64,000 nucleotides of DNA from positions 2,583,455 through 2,647,454 of the forward strand of contig NZ_CP124543.1 of the NCBI RefSeq assembly GCF_029953635.1, read 5' to 3'. Source of the stretch: Halotia branconii CENA392 (GTDB lineage Bacteria; Cyanobacteriota; Cyanobacteriia; Cyanobacteriales; Nostocaceae). This document shows, in pieces, positions 18,596-26,722 of this stretch; the first letter of the stretch is position 1, and every line of letters starts with the position of its first letter. The notes under the pieces are model-generated. The model was not told the DNA's origin. It was given only the letters and a program-made list of their open reading frames with translations, and made no database searches. The translations under genes were made by a program, and so were the position numbers.

Positions 18596-20215
18596 CTACG
18601 AACTTTTACTCCAACCGAGGCGATCGCCAAAGTATTTCCGGTATAAATTACATAAAGGCATAATTTTATTCCCCTGAAATTTGACTAACCCCATACTACG
18701 GAGTTTAAAGGCTGCTGTTGTTCCCACATCCACCGCCTCATCAGCTGTGACTACTTGCTTCAGTGCTGTTAATAATTGTTCATCCTCCTGCAAATTCAAT
18801 AAATGGCGACGTAAATGGTCATTATAGGGGCCTGCTTCTGTGGGTGCGATTTGTTCTAGCTTGTCTAAAGTCGTTCTGTTGCGGGCAATTTGATAAAGTG
18901 CCATCCGCACTAAATAAGGATGTCCACCCACAAGCATAATTAACTGTTGCACCTGGGAATTAGACCAACTTAACCCATGACGTTGCACTAAATCTTGCAC
19001 TTGTTGTTGATTTAGTTCTGGTAACTCCACAGGTAAACCGACATTAAAGGGCGACTGATTGATATTGAGGGGAATGTACACTTCTTTAGAATGGACAATC
19101 ACCAACTTGAGTTTTTGCCAATCTGGGTCATTTTTAGCACGTTCATGCCAAGCACGCAGCAAGCCAAAAAAATCAGTGGCAATTATGGGATGCTTAAAAA
19201 TTTCATCCACTTCATCTAAACCCAAGACAATAGGCTTGTCTATCTCCTTGAGTAAATATCTTTGAAAGTAATTTGTACATTTGTTTTTACTGCCCAAAAC
19301 CCCTTTCCAAAAGTCGTCTAGCTTTTCTGGTAAACCTAAACTGTCGGAGACACTGGCGCAAAACCACTGCAAAAACATATCCAAGCTGCTGAGAAATTCT
19401 GCATCGACTGATTGAAAATCTAAATACGCAGACTTATAGCCTTGCTTGTTGCCATAATTAAGAACTCTTGACATTAACGAGCTTTTACCCATCTGTCGCG
19501 GTGCTTTAATCCGAATTAAAGCCCCATCTCTGAGAACTTGTTCATAGCAGTCGGTTTCCACAGGCGATCGCTTGATGTAAAATGCAGATTCTAAAGGTAC
19601 TTGTCCTTCGGGATTTTCTAGGGTTATTGCAGGTGTTGTCAGAGTTGCCACACCTTGATTGTTGCGACTTTTGAGAATTGGTGTAGAAGATTCAGGAATG
19701 CTTTTAAGGTCAATGGCATTACAGCCAAACTTGTAAGCATCTTGATATGATCTATTAGCACCCAAAGCATCATAAAATCCAATAGCAAACTCTATTGCTG
19801 CCACATCCCCAATTTTTTGATTCATGCCCATCACATAGTCAATGTGTTGGTAAATTGCCTCAGCTTGCACCTCGCTATAACAGGCGTTTAATAGTACACA
19901 TTCAATTTTTTCTTTACATAACTCAAATAAATTAGCTAGCGCCTCTGTACTGACTAGCTGCCATTCTCCAGCATCATTTTCTAAAACTAAACCCTCATCA
20001 CCAGCGCCATGTCCTGCAAAATGGACAATTTGAGGTTCATGATCTAAAAATGCCCGACGCAAATCTTGAGGACGCACTGCCCATCTAGAAATAATTTCAA
20101 ACTGATCTCGATTTTTAGCCCGTTCCAATCCTGCTTGAATTTCCCGTACTTCTTTATCTAAGCGCAATTGGCTAGTGTTTGTAGGATTGGCTGATAAAAT
20201 CAGGATTTTTTTCAC
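18596..20215 (-). CDS. CHAT-domain (caspase-like) protease fused to AAA-like ATPase
   Basis: A 539-residue protein with a GTG start (20215), N-terminus MKKILILSANP as in cyanobacterial CHAT proteins. Residues 1-165 form the CHAT peptidase: H69 in VHFAGHG and C112 in LLNACYS are the expected catalytic dyad. From about 205, an AAA_35-like domain has Walker [13 protein letters not shown] and Walker B KPIVLGLDEVDEIF, followed by a winged-helix-like tail. CHAT proteases act in bacterial programmed death and defence (for example the gasdermin and Craspase systems). First gene of a three-gene minus-strand run with the nuclease and AAA-WD40 genes; the shared AAA type suggests co-assembly, which is inference. 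Confidence 0.87.
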   Translation of the reverse strand: MKKILILSANPTNTSQLRLDKEVREIQAGLERAKNRDQFEIISRWAVRPQDLRRAFLDHEPQIVHFAGHGAGDEGLVLENDAGEWQLVSTEALANLFELCKEKIECVLLNACYSEVQAEAIYQHIDYVMGMNQKIGDVAAIEFAIGFYDALGANRSYQDAYKFGCNAIDLKSIPESSTPILKSRNNQGVATLTTPAITLENPEGQVPLESAFYIKRSPVETDCYEQVLRDGALIRIKAPRQMGKSSLMSRVLNYGNKQGYKSAYLDFQSVDAEFLSSLDMFLQWFCASVSDSLGLPEKLDDFWKGVLGSKNKCTNYFQRYLLKEIDKPIVLGLDEVDEIFKHPIIATDFFGLLRAWHERAKNDPDWQKLKLVIVHSKEVYIPLNINQSPFNVGLPVELPELNQQQVQDLVQRHGLSWSNSQVQQLIMLVGGHPYLVRMALYQIARNRTTLDKLEQIAPTEAGPYNDHLRRHLLNLQEDEQLLTALKQVVTADEAVDVGTTAAFKLRSMGLVKFQGNKIMPLCNLYRKYFGDRLGWSKSS

Positions 20216-20343
20216 AGAGCGAATAAAGGTAGATTAACCCAAGCTATTTACCTAAAAATAGTGTACTACAGCTAATATGTTAAAAACATGCTGGGTTATG
20301 CACTCTGTGTTGTGCGATCGCAGTTTATTATAAAACTTATATA

Positions 20344-20455
20344 GGACTTACGCGTAACTCTGTGAAACCTCTTTACTTCGTGTACTTTGTGTCCTTTGTG
20401 GTAGCCTGCGGCAAGCCCTTCGGTCTACGTTTTTTCATAATTTTGCGTAAGTCCC
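20344..20455. repeat. dispersed repeat (ACTTACGC...CTTTGTGTCCTTTGTGG family)
   Basis: Begins GGACTTACGCGTAACTCTGT and ends with the complementary TTTTGCGTAAGTCC, making long inverted ends around CTTTGTGTCCTTTGTGGTAG. Related to the repeats at 16786, 47222 and 52921. With repeat B it fills the 279-bp spacer between the CHAT and GH10-like genes. Confidence 0.65.
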
Positions 20456-20473
20456 AACTTATATTAAAATCTT

Positions 20474-20532
20474 TTTTGGCAGGAACTAACGGCATCAACT
20501 TTTCTTGGGTCGTGAAGGTCTAGCAGCTTTGT
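20474..20532. repeat. direct repeat B of the island boundary
   Basis: Matches 12838-12896 in the same orientation. On the minus strand it holds the last codons of the GH10-like gene, its TGA, an overlapping ATG (TGATG), and a ghost reading MPLVPAK that soon runs into unrelated sequence. It marks where the membrane-protein gene was once joined. Confidence 0.75.
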
Positions 20533-21736
20533 CTATAAACATCTCTTGAAAAACACTGCGCCGCTGTCGGGGTGATTCTGGAGAGATGTAACCCCAGAGA
20601 CTTTCCCAATAAAAAAAAGATATACCACTAAAAGAGCGATCGCGTACTATTTTAACTTGTTCTTTAACTTGGGCAATTTCTACCGGATTTCGCAATGTTC
20701 CCGTTGAGATACCGATAGCTACAGGAATTTGAGTACGAGCCAATTCTACTGCTGGTTTTTCCAAATCAGCAATAAAACTACTTTTATTATTGCGATATAC
20801 CTGCAAAATCAACTCATCCACCAGACCTTTTTTTATCCAACTTTCCCAATCTTGCAGATAATATTTATAAGCAAAAGCATGAGAATTAGGAGACAAAGAG
20901 ACTTTAGCTTTAGGTTTAACTGCTTTGACAGCTTGATAGATTTCTGCCATAAAATCAGTAATTTTATTCGCCCTCCAACGCATCCATTCTGAGTTGAACG
21001 GATTATTAGGTGGACTTTTACCTTGATGTTCTTGCCGATAAAGGTCAACAGTGAAAGAATCATAACCAAATTGTACAGGCATTCCAAAATGGTCATCTAA
21101 CTGAACACCTTCAACATCGTAATTGGTGACGACTTCTACAATTAATCCTAAGATAAACTTTTGCACTTCTGGATGCAAAGGATTCAGCCAAGCTTGTTTA
21201 TTTGTTGAACCATTATCGGCTTCCTCTGGTGGAGTTTCTCGGATAGACTTCACACCTTTTTGCCCATTCGTCAACCAATCAGGATAACGCCTAGCCAATT
21301 CTGAATCAACTGGTGTCATAAAACCATATTCAAACCAGGGAATCACACTTAAACCTTTCGGTTTAGCAAGATTAACTATCTTTGCTAAAACATCCTGTCC
21401 ACCATGTATTAATGTTAGAAGAGGTTGAGAATTTGAACCTGTTACAGATTGCGCTACAGCGCTTTTGTAAAACGTCTGTCCTCGATTCCAAACTACAGGG
21501 TAAACCGTATTGAAATTGAGTGCTGAAAGTTGGTCTACAGCGCGGTCAATTCCCCAAGGGACAAATAGTACACCGCTAGCAACATTAGTAATCCAAACAC
21601 CTCGGATTTCTGTTGTAGCTGGTGGTATTGTTTGTTGGTCGTAGTCTGAAAATGAAGGGACTGAAAATGCTACTAAGCATAATATTAAGTCCAAGCAAAG
21701 CAAGTAAATAAAACCACTTCTAATCAACGAGTTCAT
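20495..21736 (-). CDS. GH10-like (DUF187/YngK-type) glycoside hydrolase, exported
   Basis: A 413-residue protein with a signal peptide or anchor (residues about 6-25), then EIRGVWITNVASGVLF, LNFNTVYPVVWNRGQTFY, a WLNPLHPEVQKFI segment and YDVEGVQLDDHFGMP, which are the hallmarks of the glycosyl-hydrolase-like 10 family. The TIM-barrel acts on polysaccharide or peptidoglycan outside the cytoplasm; the exact substrate is unknown. The gene ends in TGATG with a vestigial start of the membrane-protein gene found at 12859, so it lost its partner. Confidence 0.85.
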   Translation of the reverse strand: MNSLIRSGFIYLLCLDLILCLVAFSVPSFSDYDQQTIPPATTEIRGVWITNVASGVLFVPWGIDRAVDQLSALNFNTVYPVVWNRGQTFYKSAVAQSVTGSNSQPLLTLIHGGQDVLAKIVNLAKPKGLSVIPWFEYGFMTPVDSELARRYPDWLTNGQKGVKSIRETPPEEADNGSTNKQAWLNPLHPEVQKFILGLIVEVVTNYDVEGVQLDDHFGMPVQFGYDSFTVDLYRQEHQGKSPPNNPFNSEWMRWRANKITDFMAEIYQAVKAVKPKAKVSLSPNSHAFAYKYYLQDWESWIKKGLVDELILQVYRNNKSSFIADLEKPAVELARTQIPVAIGISTGTLRNPVEIAQVKEQVKIVRDRSFSGISFFYWESLWGYISPESPRQRRSVFQEMFIDKAARPSRPKKS

Positions 21737-21913
21737 GTGTGGATTTGACTTTGTTTTGGAGGACTACTTATATTTACAAAATAAATTAGCATTTATCCGG
21801 TTTCTGTAAAGATATCTATCATACAGTCTCAGGTAAACTTATCTAATTTTATTTGAGAAATAACCAATTTTGTGAATTATAACTTATCTAAAAAAATTAT
21901 TAGTTCTCAACAA

Positions 21914-22357
21914 TCAAATCCAACTTTCTACAGAAAATTCCCTAACTTGACGCATTCTTTGAAAATCACTATCTGATGTAACGAGAATTAATGAATGGCG
22001 TAAAGCTGTAGCAGCAATCCACAGGTCATTTTCGCCGATGCCGATTTCTTGCAATTTAGTTGTTTGGCGTTTACTCTTTTCTTTGACTGCAAATCTTTTA
22101 ATAATTTCCGACTTGAAATCTCCGTAAACTTCTGCTGTCTCAGCATCAATTGGATAAATATCAATTCGGTTGAGAAATGCGCGAATTTTTATAAAATTTG
22201 CAGTTTCTTGTTGGGAGTTTTGTGACATGAACCTGAGTTCACCTGCAACAGTAGCACTGGTGGCAAGTGTAACCTGACCTAGTTCCCGAAAGTGATTGAC
22301 AACTTTTGGTTCAGCTTCTATCAAAAAAGTGCAATGATTTGTGTCAAGCAAATACAT
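21914..22357 (-). CDS. VapC-type PIN-domain toxin
   Basis: A 147-residue PIN-domain ribonuclease. The acidic catalytic residues appear in LLDTNHC (D5), an ELRFMSQ helix (E near 41), GENDLWIAA (D) and TSDSDF (D). VapC toxins cleave tRNA or rRNA and are blocked by the cognate VapB. Two bases separate it from the upstream antitoxin gene, so the pair is an operon. The middle segment RFAVKEKSKRQTTKLQEIG is longer than usual but in frame. All key residues are present, so it is probably functional. Confidence 0.87.
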   Translation of the reverse strand: MYLLDTNHCTFLIEAEPKVVNHFRELGQVTLATSATVAGELRFMSQNSQQETANFIKIRAFLNRIDIYPIDAETAEVYGDFKSEIIKRFAVKEKSKRQTTKLQEIGIGENDLWIAATALRHSLILVTSDSDFQRMRQVREFSVESWI

Positions 22358-22359
22358 TC

Positions 22360-22599
22360 TTAAAATTCCGGTGGCATACGAGTATCATGAACAAGCTGAA
22401 GACATTCTCTAATATCATCACCTGACCAAGTTCCTGCAAACTCTAGTAAATCTTCAGCTGTAGAACCACGTAAATTGTTTGTACTTGATTGTTTTGCTAT
22501 ATGGCTAGTTTTGATTTCTCGAATTAAATTAAGTGCTTCTGTTAGTAACTCTGGTGGTAAAGTTTCTATTTCTTGGATTAGTAATTCTTTACTAGTCAT
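22360..22599 (-). CDS. VapB-type antitoxin partner of the PIN toxin
   Basis: A 79-residue protein with MTSKELLIQEIETLPPELLTEALN at its start, a leucine-rich helix seen in DUF2281-like antitoxins, and a C-terminal tail ending in MPPEF. GAGG lies six bases before the ATG. It is encoded first, two bases before the toxin, the usual antitoxin-first order. Confidence 0.75.
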   Translation of the reverse strand: MTSKELLIQEIETLPPELLTEALNLIREIKTSHIAKQSSTNNLRGSTAEDLLEFAGTWSGDDIRECLQLVHDTRMPPEF

Positions 22600-22674
22600 C
22601 TTCTACCTCTAATCATTCTTTCTTTACCGTGTTTCAATTAATAAATTAAAAATTGCTTATAATTTCTCAAATTT

Positions 22675-25600
22675 TTAATTTTTAATTGTTTCAGTCACTC
22701 CTTCCAATTCTTCATCCGTCAACTCATATAACTGACGTAACCGATTTAACTTTTCTGTATCTGTTTCCCAGAAACCGCGTCCATGTGCCTCTAACATTCT
22801 GCCAACAATATTGCGAAAAGCTTCAGGATTGGCTTTGCGTAACTTTTCCGCCATCTCTGCATCTAAGGCATAAGTATCAGCAGCTTGATCATATACCCAA
22901 TCATCTTGAAAATCGGCAGTACCACCCCAACCAATCAACGCCGTCATCCGTTGAGAAATTTCAAACGCACCACCAGACCCTTGATTAGCCATTGCTTGCG
23001 CCCATTTAGGATTAACTAACTTTGTGCGATATTCTATCCGCAGCAAATCATCTAAATTGCGGGGTGTAGTATCTTTCGAGAAACTTTCTACAAAACTAGT
23101 AGTTACCTTTTTACCGCCTTGTTTTTCTGCCGCCTTTTTTAAACCGCCAGTATTCGCATAGTATTCTTGAATATCAGTTAAACCATATTCTACTGAATCG
23201 ATTTCTTGAACAATGCGATCGCTAGTTTTCAACAAAGCCTTCAATACTTCTGGTCTAGCTTGACCTTTATCTTGCCTACCATAACTAAATACATTGCGAC
23301 TTTGCCAAGTATTGCCTAACTCCTCACCAGATTCCCAATTTCCGTCCACAACCTGATCATTCACCAAAGAACCAAAATCACCCGCCGGATTAGAAAACAA
23401 TCTTGCAGATACATTTTCTACCCCTTGCACTTTCAAAGCCAAAGCATGTTTGCGAATAAAATTCTCTTCTTCCGACTCATTAGCATCAGCCGCCCGTTGA
23501 AACAAATCATCCAACAATTCGATAACGTTGACAAAACTATCCCGAAATATCCCAGATAAATTACCCAATACATCAATCCGGGGATGTCCCACTTTTGCCA
23601 ACGGTTTCAACTCATAACGAACAATTCTACCAGTTCCCTCCTTCACAGGTTCAGCCCCTACCAATTCCAACAAAATCCCCAAAGATTCGCCCTTAGTTTT
23701 AATCGCATCCAAACCCCATAACAACACCGCCACAGTTTCTGGATACTTCCCATGTTCCTCTACATGCTGGGCAATAATTTTTTGAGCAATTTTCCGTCCC
23801 CTTTCATAAGCCGCAGGCGAAGGCATTCTATAAGGATCTAAAGCATGAATGTTTCTCCCCGTAGGCAAAACACCCGCACCATCCCTCAACAAATCACCAC
23901 CAGGCGCAGGTGGAATATATTCCCCATTCAAACCCCTTAACAAATTCCTTAATTCATCCGTAGATTGCATCAACAAATCCCTAATTAGCCCTTCCTCCTC
24001 TTGGCGTTCTTGGCATCTTGGCGGTTCGTTTCCTTCCTCCTCCCCCCCAAAATAAGCCTCCAGATACGCACTCATCTCCTCCTCATTCGGTGCTTCCCCC
24101 AAAGTATGCAACCCAGAAGAAAACAATCGATTTTCCAAAACTTGCAAATATTCGTACAACTTCACCAAATAATCATCAAAAGCATGATTACTAAACATCC
24201 TCACATTTTCTGGAGTAAAAGAAATCCCCAACTTTTTAGCATCCTCAAAAGGGCAATCTGCTTCCAAACCTGTATCTAAAATCTTTTTACAAATACTTTC
24301 CTTCAGCACATAATTCTTTTGTGGATCTTCTCGATACTCCGAGATTAAATCTCGCAACGCCACTAATTCTTTATATAAACCCGCACGACCATAAGGCGGT
24401 ACATTATGAGAAATTAACACCCCATAACCGCGTCGTTTTGCCAACATCGACTCCGAAGGATTATTTGCCGCGTAGATATATAAATTAGGCAAATCTCCTA
24501 ACAAAATATCCGACCAAGAATAACCAGTATTACCTAAAGGAGAACCCGGCAACCATTCTACAGTACCATGCATTCCAAAGTGAACTATAGCATCAGCAGC
24601 CAAGTCATTTTGTAGCCATTTGTAAAAAGCAGCATATTGGGAATGAGGCGTTAAATCTCGTTCAAACATTAACCGCATCGGGTCACCTTGGATGCCTAAA
24701 GGTGGTTGTACACCAATCCACACATTCCCTAACTGAATACCGCCAATTTGAAATTCATCACCATAAGTTTTTATTCCCGTTCCCGTCAAAGACTTCCATT
24801 GTTTTTCAACACGAGAAGTTTGCAGATATCCCAACCATTTTTCTAATGTGCGGACATTTACAGCGTTGGAATTAGAGGCTAGGGACTGGGGACTAGGGAC
24901 TAAGGAAAGATGTAGTTCTTCATCTGCTTCTTTTACTTGACGAATCAATTCTTCGCCATCATCAGGTAAATCTCCGACGGTATAACCTTGGTCTTTGAGT
25001 GCGTGCAGAAACTTCAAGAGACTGCGCGGTACATTCAATAACGCAGCCGTCCCTACAGCACCATAACCGGGAGGAAAACCATACAAAATAATGGCAATCT
25101 TGCGTTCCGATGCAGGTTTTTGTCGCAAAGCCACCCAACTTTTCACCCTACTAATTAATCGCTGTACTCGTTCGGGAACCAAATAAATTTTTTCCCCAAC
25201 TAAACCACCCAAGGGAATCGTATCAATAGCCCCATCGAGTTCCGGTAACGCATACAACACTACACTCTGTAACCCCCCAATACCTTGGCGTGTCCAAGAG
25301 TAAATATCTTGAATTAACAGTGGTGCAGCAACAATGTAAGGTACATTTTTTGCAGTTAGGATACGTTTTGCTACTTCTATTTGTCGTCCTGCTTCCATTG
25401 AACCAGCCGGGCCACCCACGAGAGGAAAACCAATTGTGGAAACGATCGCATCTACCTTTACTGCTTCAGTTGAAAGTGAGGGAGTCTCAATATTACCTAA
25501 TTGTCGTTGCTGAATTTCGTAGTCAGTCGTCATCCAATCTCGTACTGCTACATGACCTTCAACACCATTAATAAAGATGGGCAAAGGTATCAAACCCGCT

Positions 25601-26400
25601 GCTTCAAAACAGCGAATCATTTGGGGAATGTAAGGCTGTTTGGTAATAACGTGTTTACGATAAAGTAAAATTCCGATAACTGGTGAGGTCATGTTTTCCA
25701 TGCCCCATGCCCCCTGCCCCCTGCCCTGTTTCTGATACCATTCCAAATAAGCTTTTGGCGATTCAAAAAAACCTGGATAATCGGGATGTAGTAATCCCAT
25801 ATTCGGCGTTTCAATTGGTGGGGGAATATCGCCAACTTTTAACCCCAGGTATTTTTCTGCCAGTATCCAGAATAATGAAGCGACGTTTTCTGAACCGCCA
25901 GCATTCCAATAACCATAGATAATTAACCAATTACGTAAGTCTTGGACTTTTTGCACTGGGACAAATTTTAGAAGTTTCGGGCCAATTTTTAAGAAGCTAA
26001 TGTAACCAGCAAGTTTATCTTCTTCTCTTCCATTGCTGAATTTATCGAGAATGAATTTAACAGGTTTGGGCATTCCTTTGGGTTTGTCGCCAATGGCAAA
26101 GTCACCCAACTTAGTTAAACTCATCAGTTCTAACGCTGACTCAAACACCAGACGGCTGGGAATTTGGGCAATGCGATCGCGCAACCACACAACTTGGTCA
26201 TAATCAAATAGTAAGCTGCCAAAAAACACGTCAGCGTCTTTGAGTGCTACTTCTACTTCTTGGCACTTGGTGGTAATATCGCGATCGCTAAACACCCTAA
26301 TATCTAAATCAGAGCAACAAGAATTAGCCAACTTTGCTGCATTTCGATACAAATCAGCGTTAAACGATTCAAATCCAGCAATCAAGACGATGCGTTTCAT
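22675..26400 (-). CDS. magnesium chelatase subunit H (BchH/ChlH-type)
   Basis: A 1241-residue CobN/Mg-chelatase family protein that binds protoporphyrin IX and inserts Mg with ChlI and ChlD. Motifs: IVHFGMHGTVEWLPG, GYGVLISHNVPPYGRAGLYKEL, HPRIDVLGNLSGIFRD and the typical end RMLEAHGRGFWET. The N-terminus (MKRIVLIAGFESFNADLYRN) differs from that of the ~1330-residue main cyanobacterial ChlH and looks like the BchH-type paralogue, so I leave the symbol blank. Three low-complexity inserts (near 25715, 24890 and 24020) are encoded by dispersed repeats. acsF lies upstream on the same strand, separated by a terminator. Confidence 0.88.
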   Translation of the reverse strand: MKRIVLIAGFESFNADLYRNAAKLANSCCSDLDIRVFSDRDITTKCQEVEVALKDADVFFGSLLFDYDQVVWLRDRIAQIPSRLVFESALELMSLTKLGDFAIGDKPKGMPKPVKFILDKFSNGREEDKLAGYISFLKIGPKLLKFVPVQKVQDLRNWLIIYGYWNAGGSENVASLFWILAEKYLGLKVGDIPPPIETPNMGLLHPDYPGFFESPKAYLEWYQKQGRGQGAWGMENMTSPVIGILLYRKHVITKQPYIPQMIRCFEAAGLIPLPIFINGVEGHVAVRDWMTTDYEIQQRQLGNIETPSLSTEAVKVDAIVSTIGFPLVGGPAGSMEAGRQIEVAKRILTAKNVPYIVAAPLLIQDIYSWTRQGIGGLQSVVLYALPELDGAIDTIPLGGLVGEKIYLVPERVQRLISRVKSWVALRQKPASERKIAIILYGFPPGYGAVGTAALLNVPRSLLKFLHALKDQGYTVGDLPDDGEELIRQVKEADEELHLSLVPSPQSLASNSNAVNVRTLEKWLGYLQTSRVEKQWKSLTGTGIKTYGDEFQIGGIQLGNVWIGVQPPLGIQGDPMRLMFERDLTPHSQYAAFYKWLQNDLAADAIVHFGMHGTVEWLPGSPLGNTGYSWSDILLGDLPNLYIYAANNPSESMLAKRRGYGVLISHNVPPYGRAGLYKELVALRDLISEYREDPQKNYVLKESICKKILDTGLEADCPFEDAKKLGISFTPENVRMFSNHAFDDYLVKLYEYLQVLENRLFSSGLHTLGEAPNEEEMSAYLEAYFGGEEEGNEPPRCQERQEEEGLIRDLLMQSTDELRNLLRGLNGEYIPPAPGGDLLRDGAGVLPTGRNIHALDPYRMPSPAAYERGRKIAQKIIAQHVEEHGKYPETVAVLLWGLDAIKTKGESLGILLELVGAEPVKEGTGRIVRYELKPLAKVGHPRIDVLGNLSGIFRDSFVNVIELLDDLFQRAADANESEEENFIRKHALALKVQGVENVSARLFSNPAGDFGSLVNDQVVDGNWESGEELGNTWQSRNVFSYGRQDKGQARPEVLKALLKTSDRIVQEIDSVEYGLTDIQEYYANTGGLKKAAEKQGGKKVTTSFVESFSKDTTPRNLDDLLRIEYRTKLVNPKWAQAMANQGSGGAFEISQRMTALIGWGGTADFQDDWVYDQAADTYALDAEMAEKLRKANPEAFRNIVGRMLEAHGRGFWETDTEKLNRLRQLYELTDEELEGVTETIKN
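23995..24050. repeat. dispersed repeat in frame in the chelatase gene (insert 3)
   Basis: TTGGCGTTCTTGGCATCTTG followed by GCGGTTCG is the common 'aaccgccaag...' repeat. On the coding strand it gives GNEPPRCQERQEEEG between an acidic run and the next conserved helix. Confidence 0.65.
24876..24908. repeat. dispersed repeat in frame in the chelatase gene (insert 2)
   Basis: AGGCTAGGGACTGGGGACTA continuing GGGACTAAGG; the same unit, as CTAGTCCCTAGCCCCTC, is in the spacer at about 52867. It encodes SLVPSPQSLASNS. Confidence 0.65.
25688..25738. repeat. dispersed repeat in frame in the chelatase gene (insert 1)
   Basis: Reading minus, GGGCAGGGGGCAGGGGGCAT then GGGGCATGG is the widespread 'ggggcatggggcagg' spacer repeat, also seen in short form near 56545 and 56700. 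It encodes KQGRGQGAWGMENM. Confidence 0.65.
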
Positions 26401-26599
26401 GCACGTAAACTAAGAAAAATTTCTTTACTTAGATCTTAAACGTGCTTTCGGTTTGATGCGTCAAAAAATTACAAACCACAGCACATACACTAAAAGACAC
26501 TAAAAAAACCAATTTGGCAATTTGGCAACTTTTCTAATTTTCGGCTTGATATGGTGAGATTCGCGAATGTCTTTATGCGACAATACCGACTTGCAGAAT

Positions 26600-26630
26600 C
26601 CCTCGGCTAGCTACCGGGGGTCTTTTTTTT
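26600..26630 (+). terminator. plus-strand terminator of a possible small RNA
   Basis: CCCTCGG-CTAGCTA-CCGGGGG is followed by TCTTTTTTTT. It reads on the plus strand, yet both flanking genes are on the minus strand and no plus-strand gene lies before it. A transcript started at about 26520-26560 would be roughly 70-110 bases, so a small RNA or an antisense leader of the chelatase gene is possible. Promoter not identified. Confidence 0.5.
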
Positions 26631-26663
26631 AGCAGTAGCGTTCCTAGTCAGGACTTTAGTCCT

Positions 26664-26697
26664 TAAAAAAAGTGGTTCTGTAAACAACAGAACCACT
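26664..26697 (-). terminator. Rho-independent terminator after acsF
   Basis: On the minus strand AGTGGTTCTGT, loop TGTTT, ACAGAACCACT (11-bp perfect stem) is followed by seven T. It lies about 25 bases after the acsF stop and should separate it from the chelatase gene. Confidence 0.9.
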
Positions 26698-26722
26698 CAA
26701 GCTTTTGCACAAATTTTACAAC

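Noticed and set aside
18596..20215. Reading the CHAT gene as a Craspase/type III-E CRISPR partner
   Set aside because: No Cas7-11, crRNA array or other cas genes are in the window; the fusion partner is an AAA-like domain.
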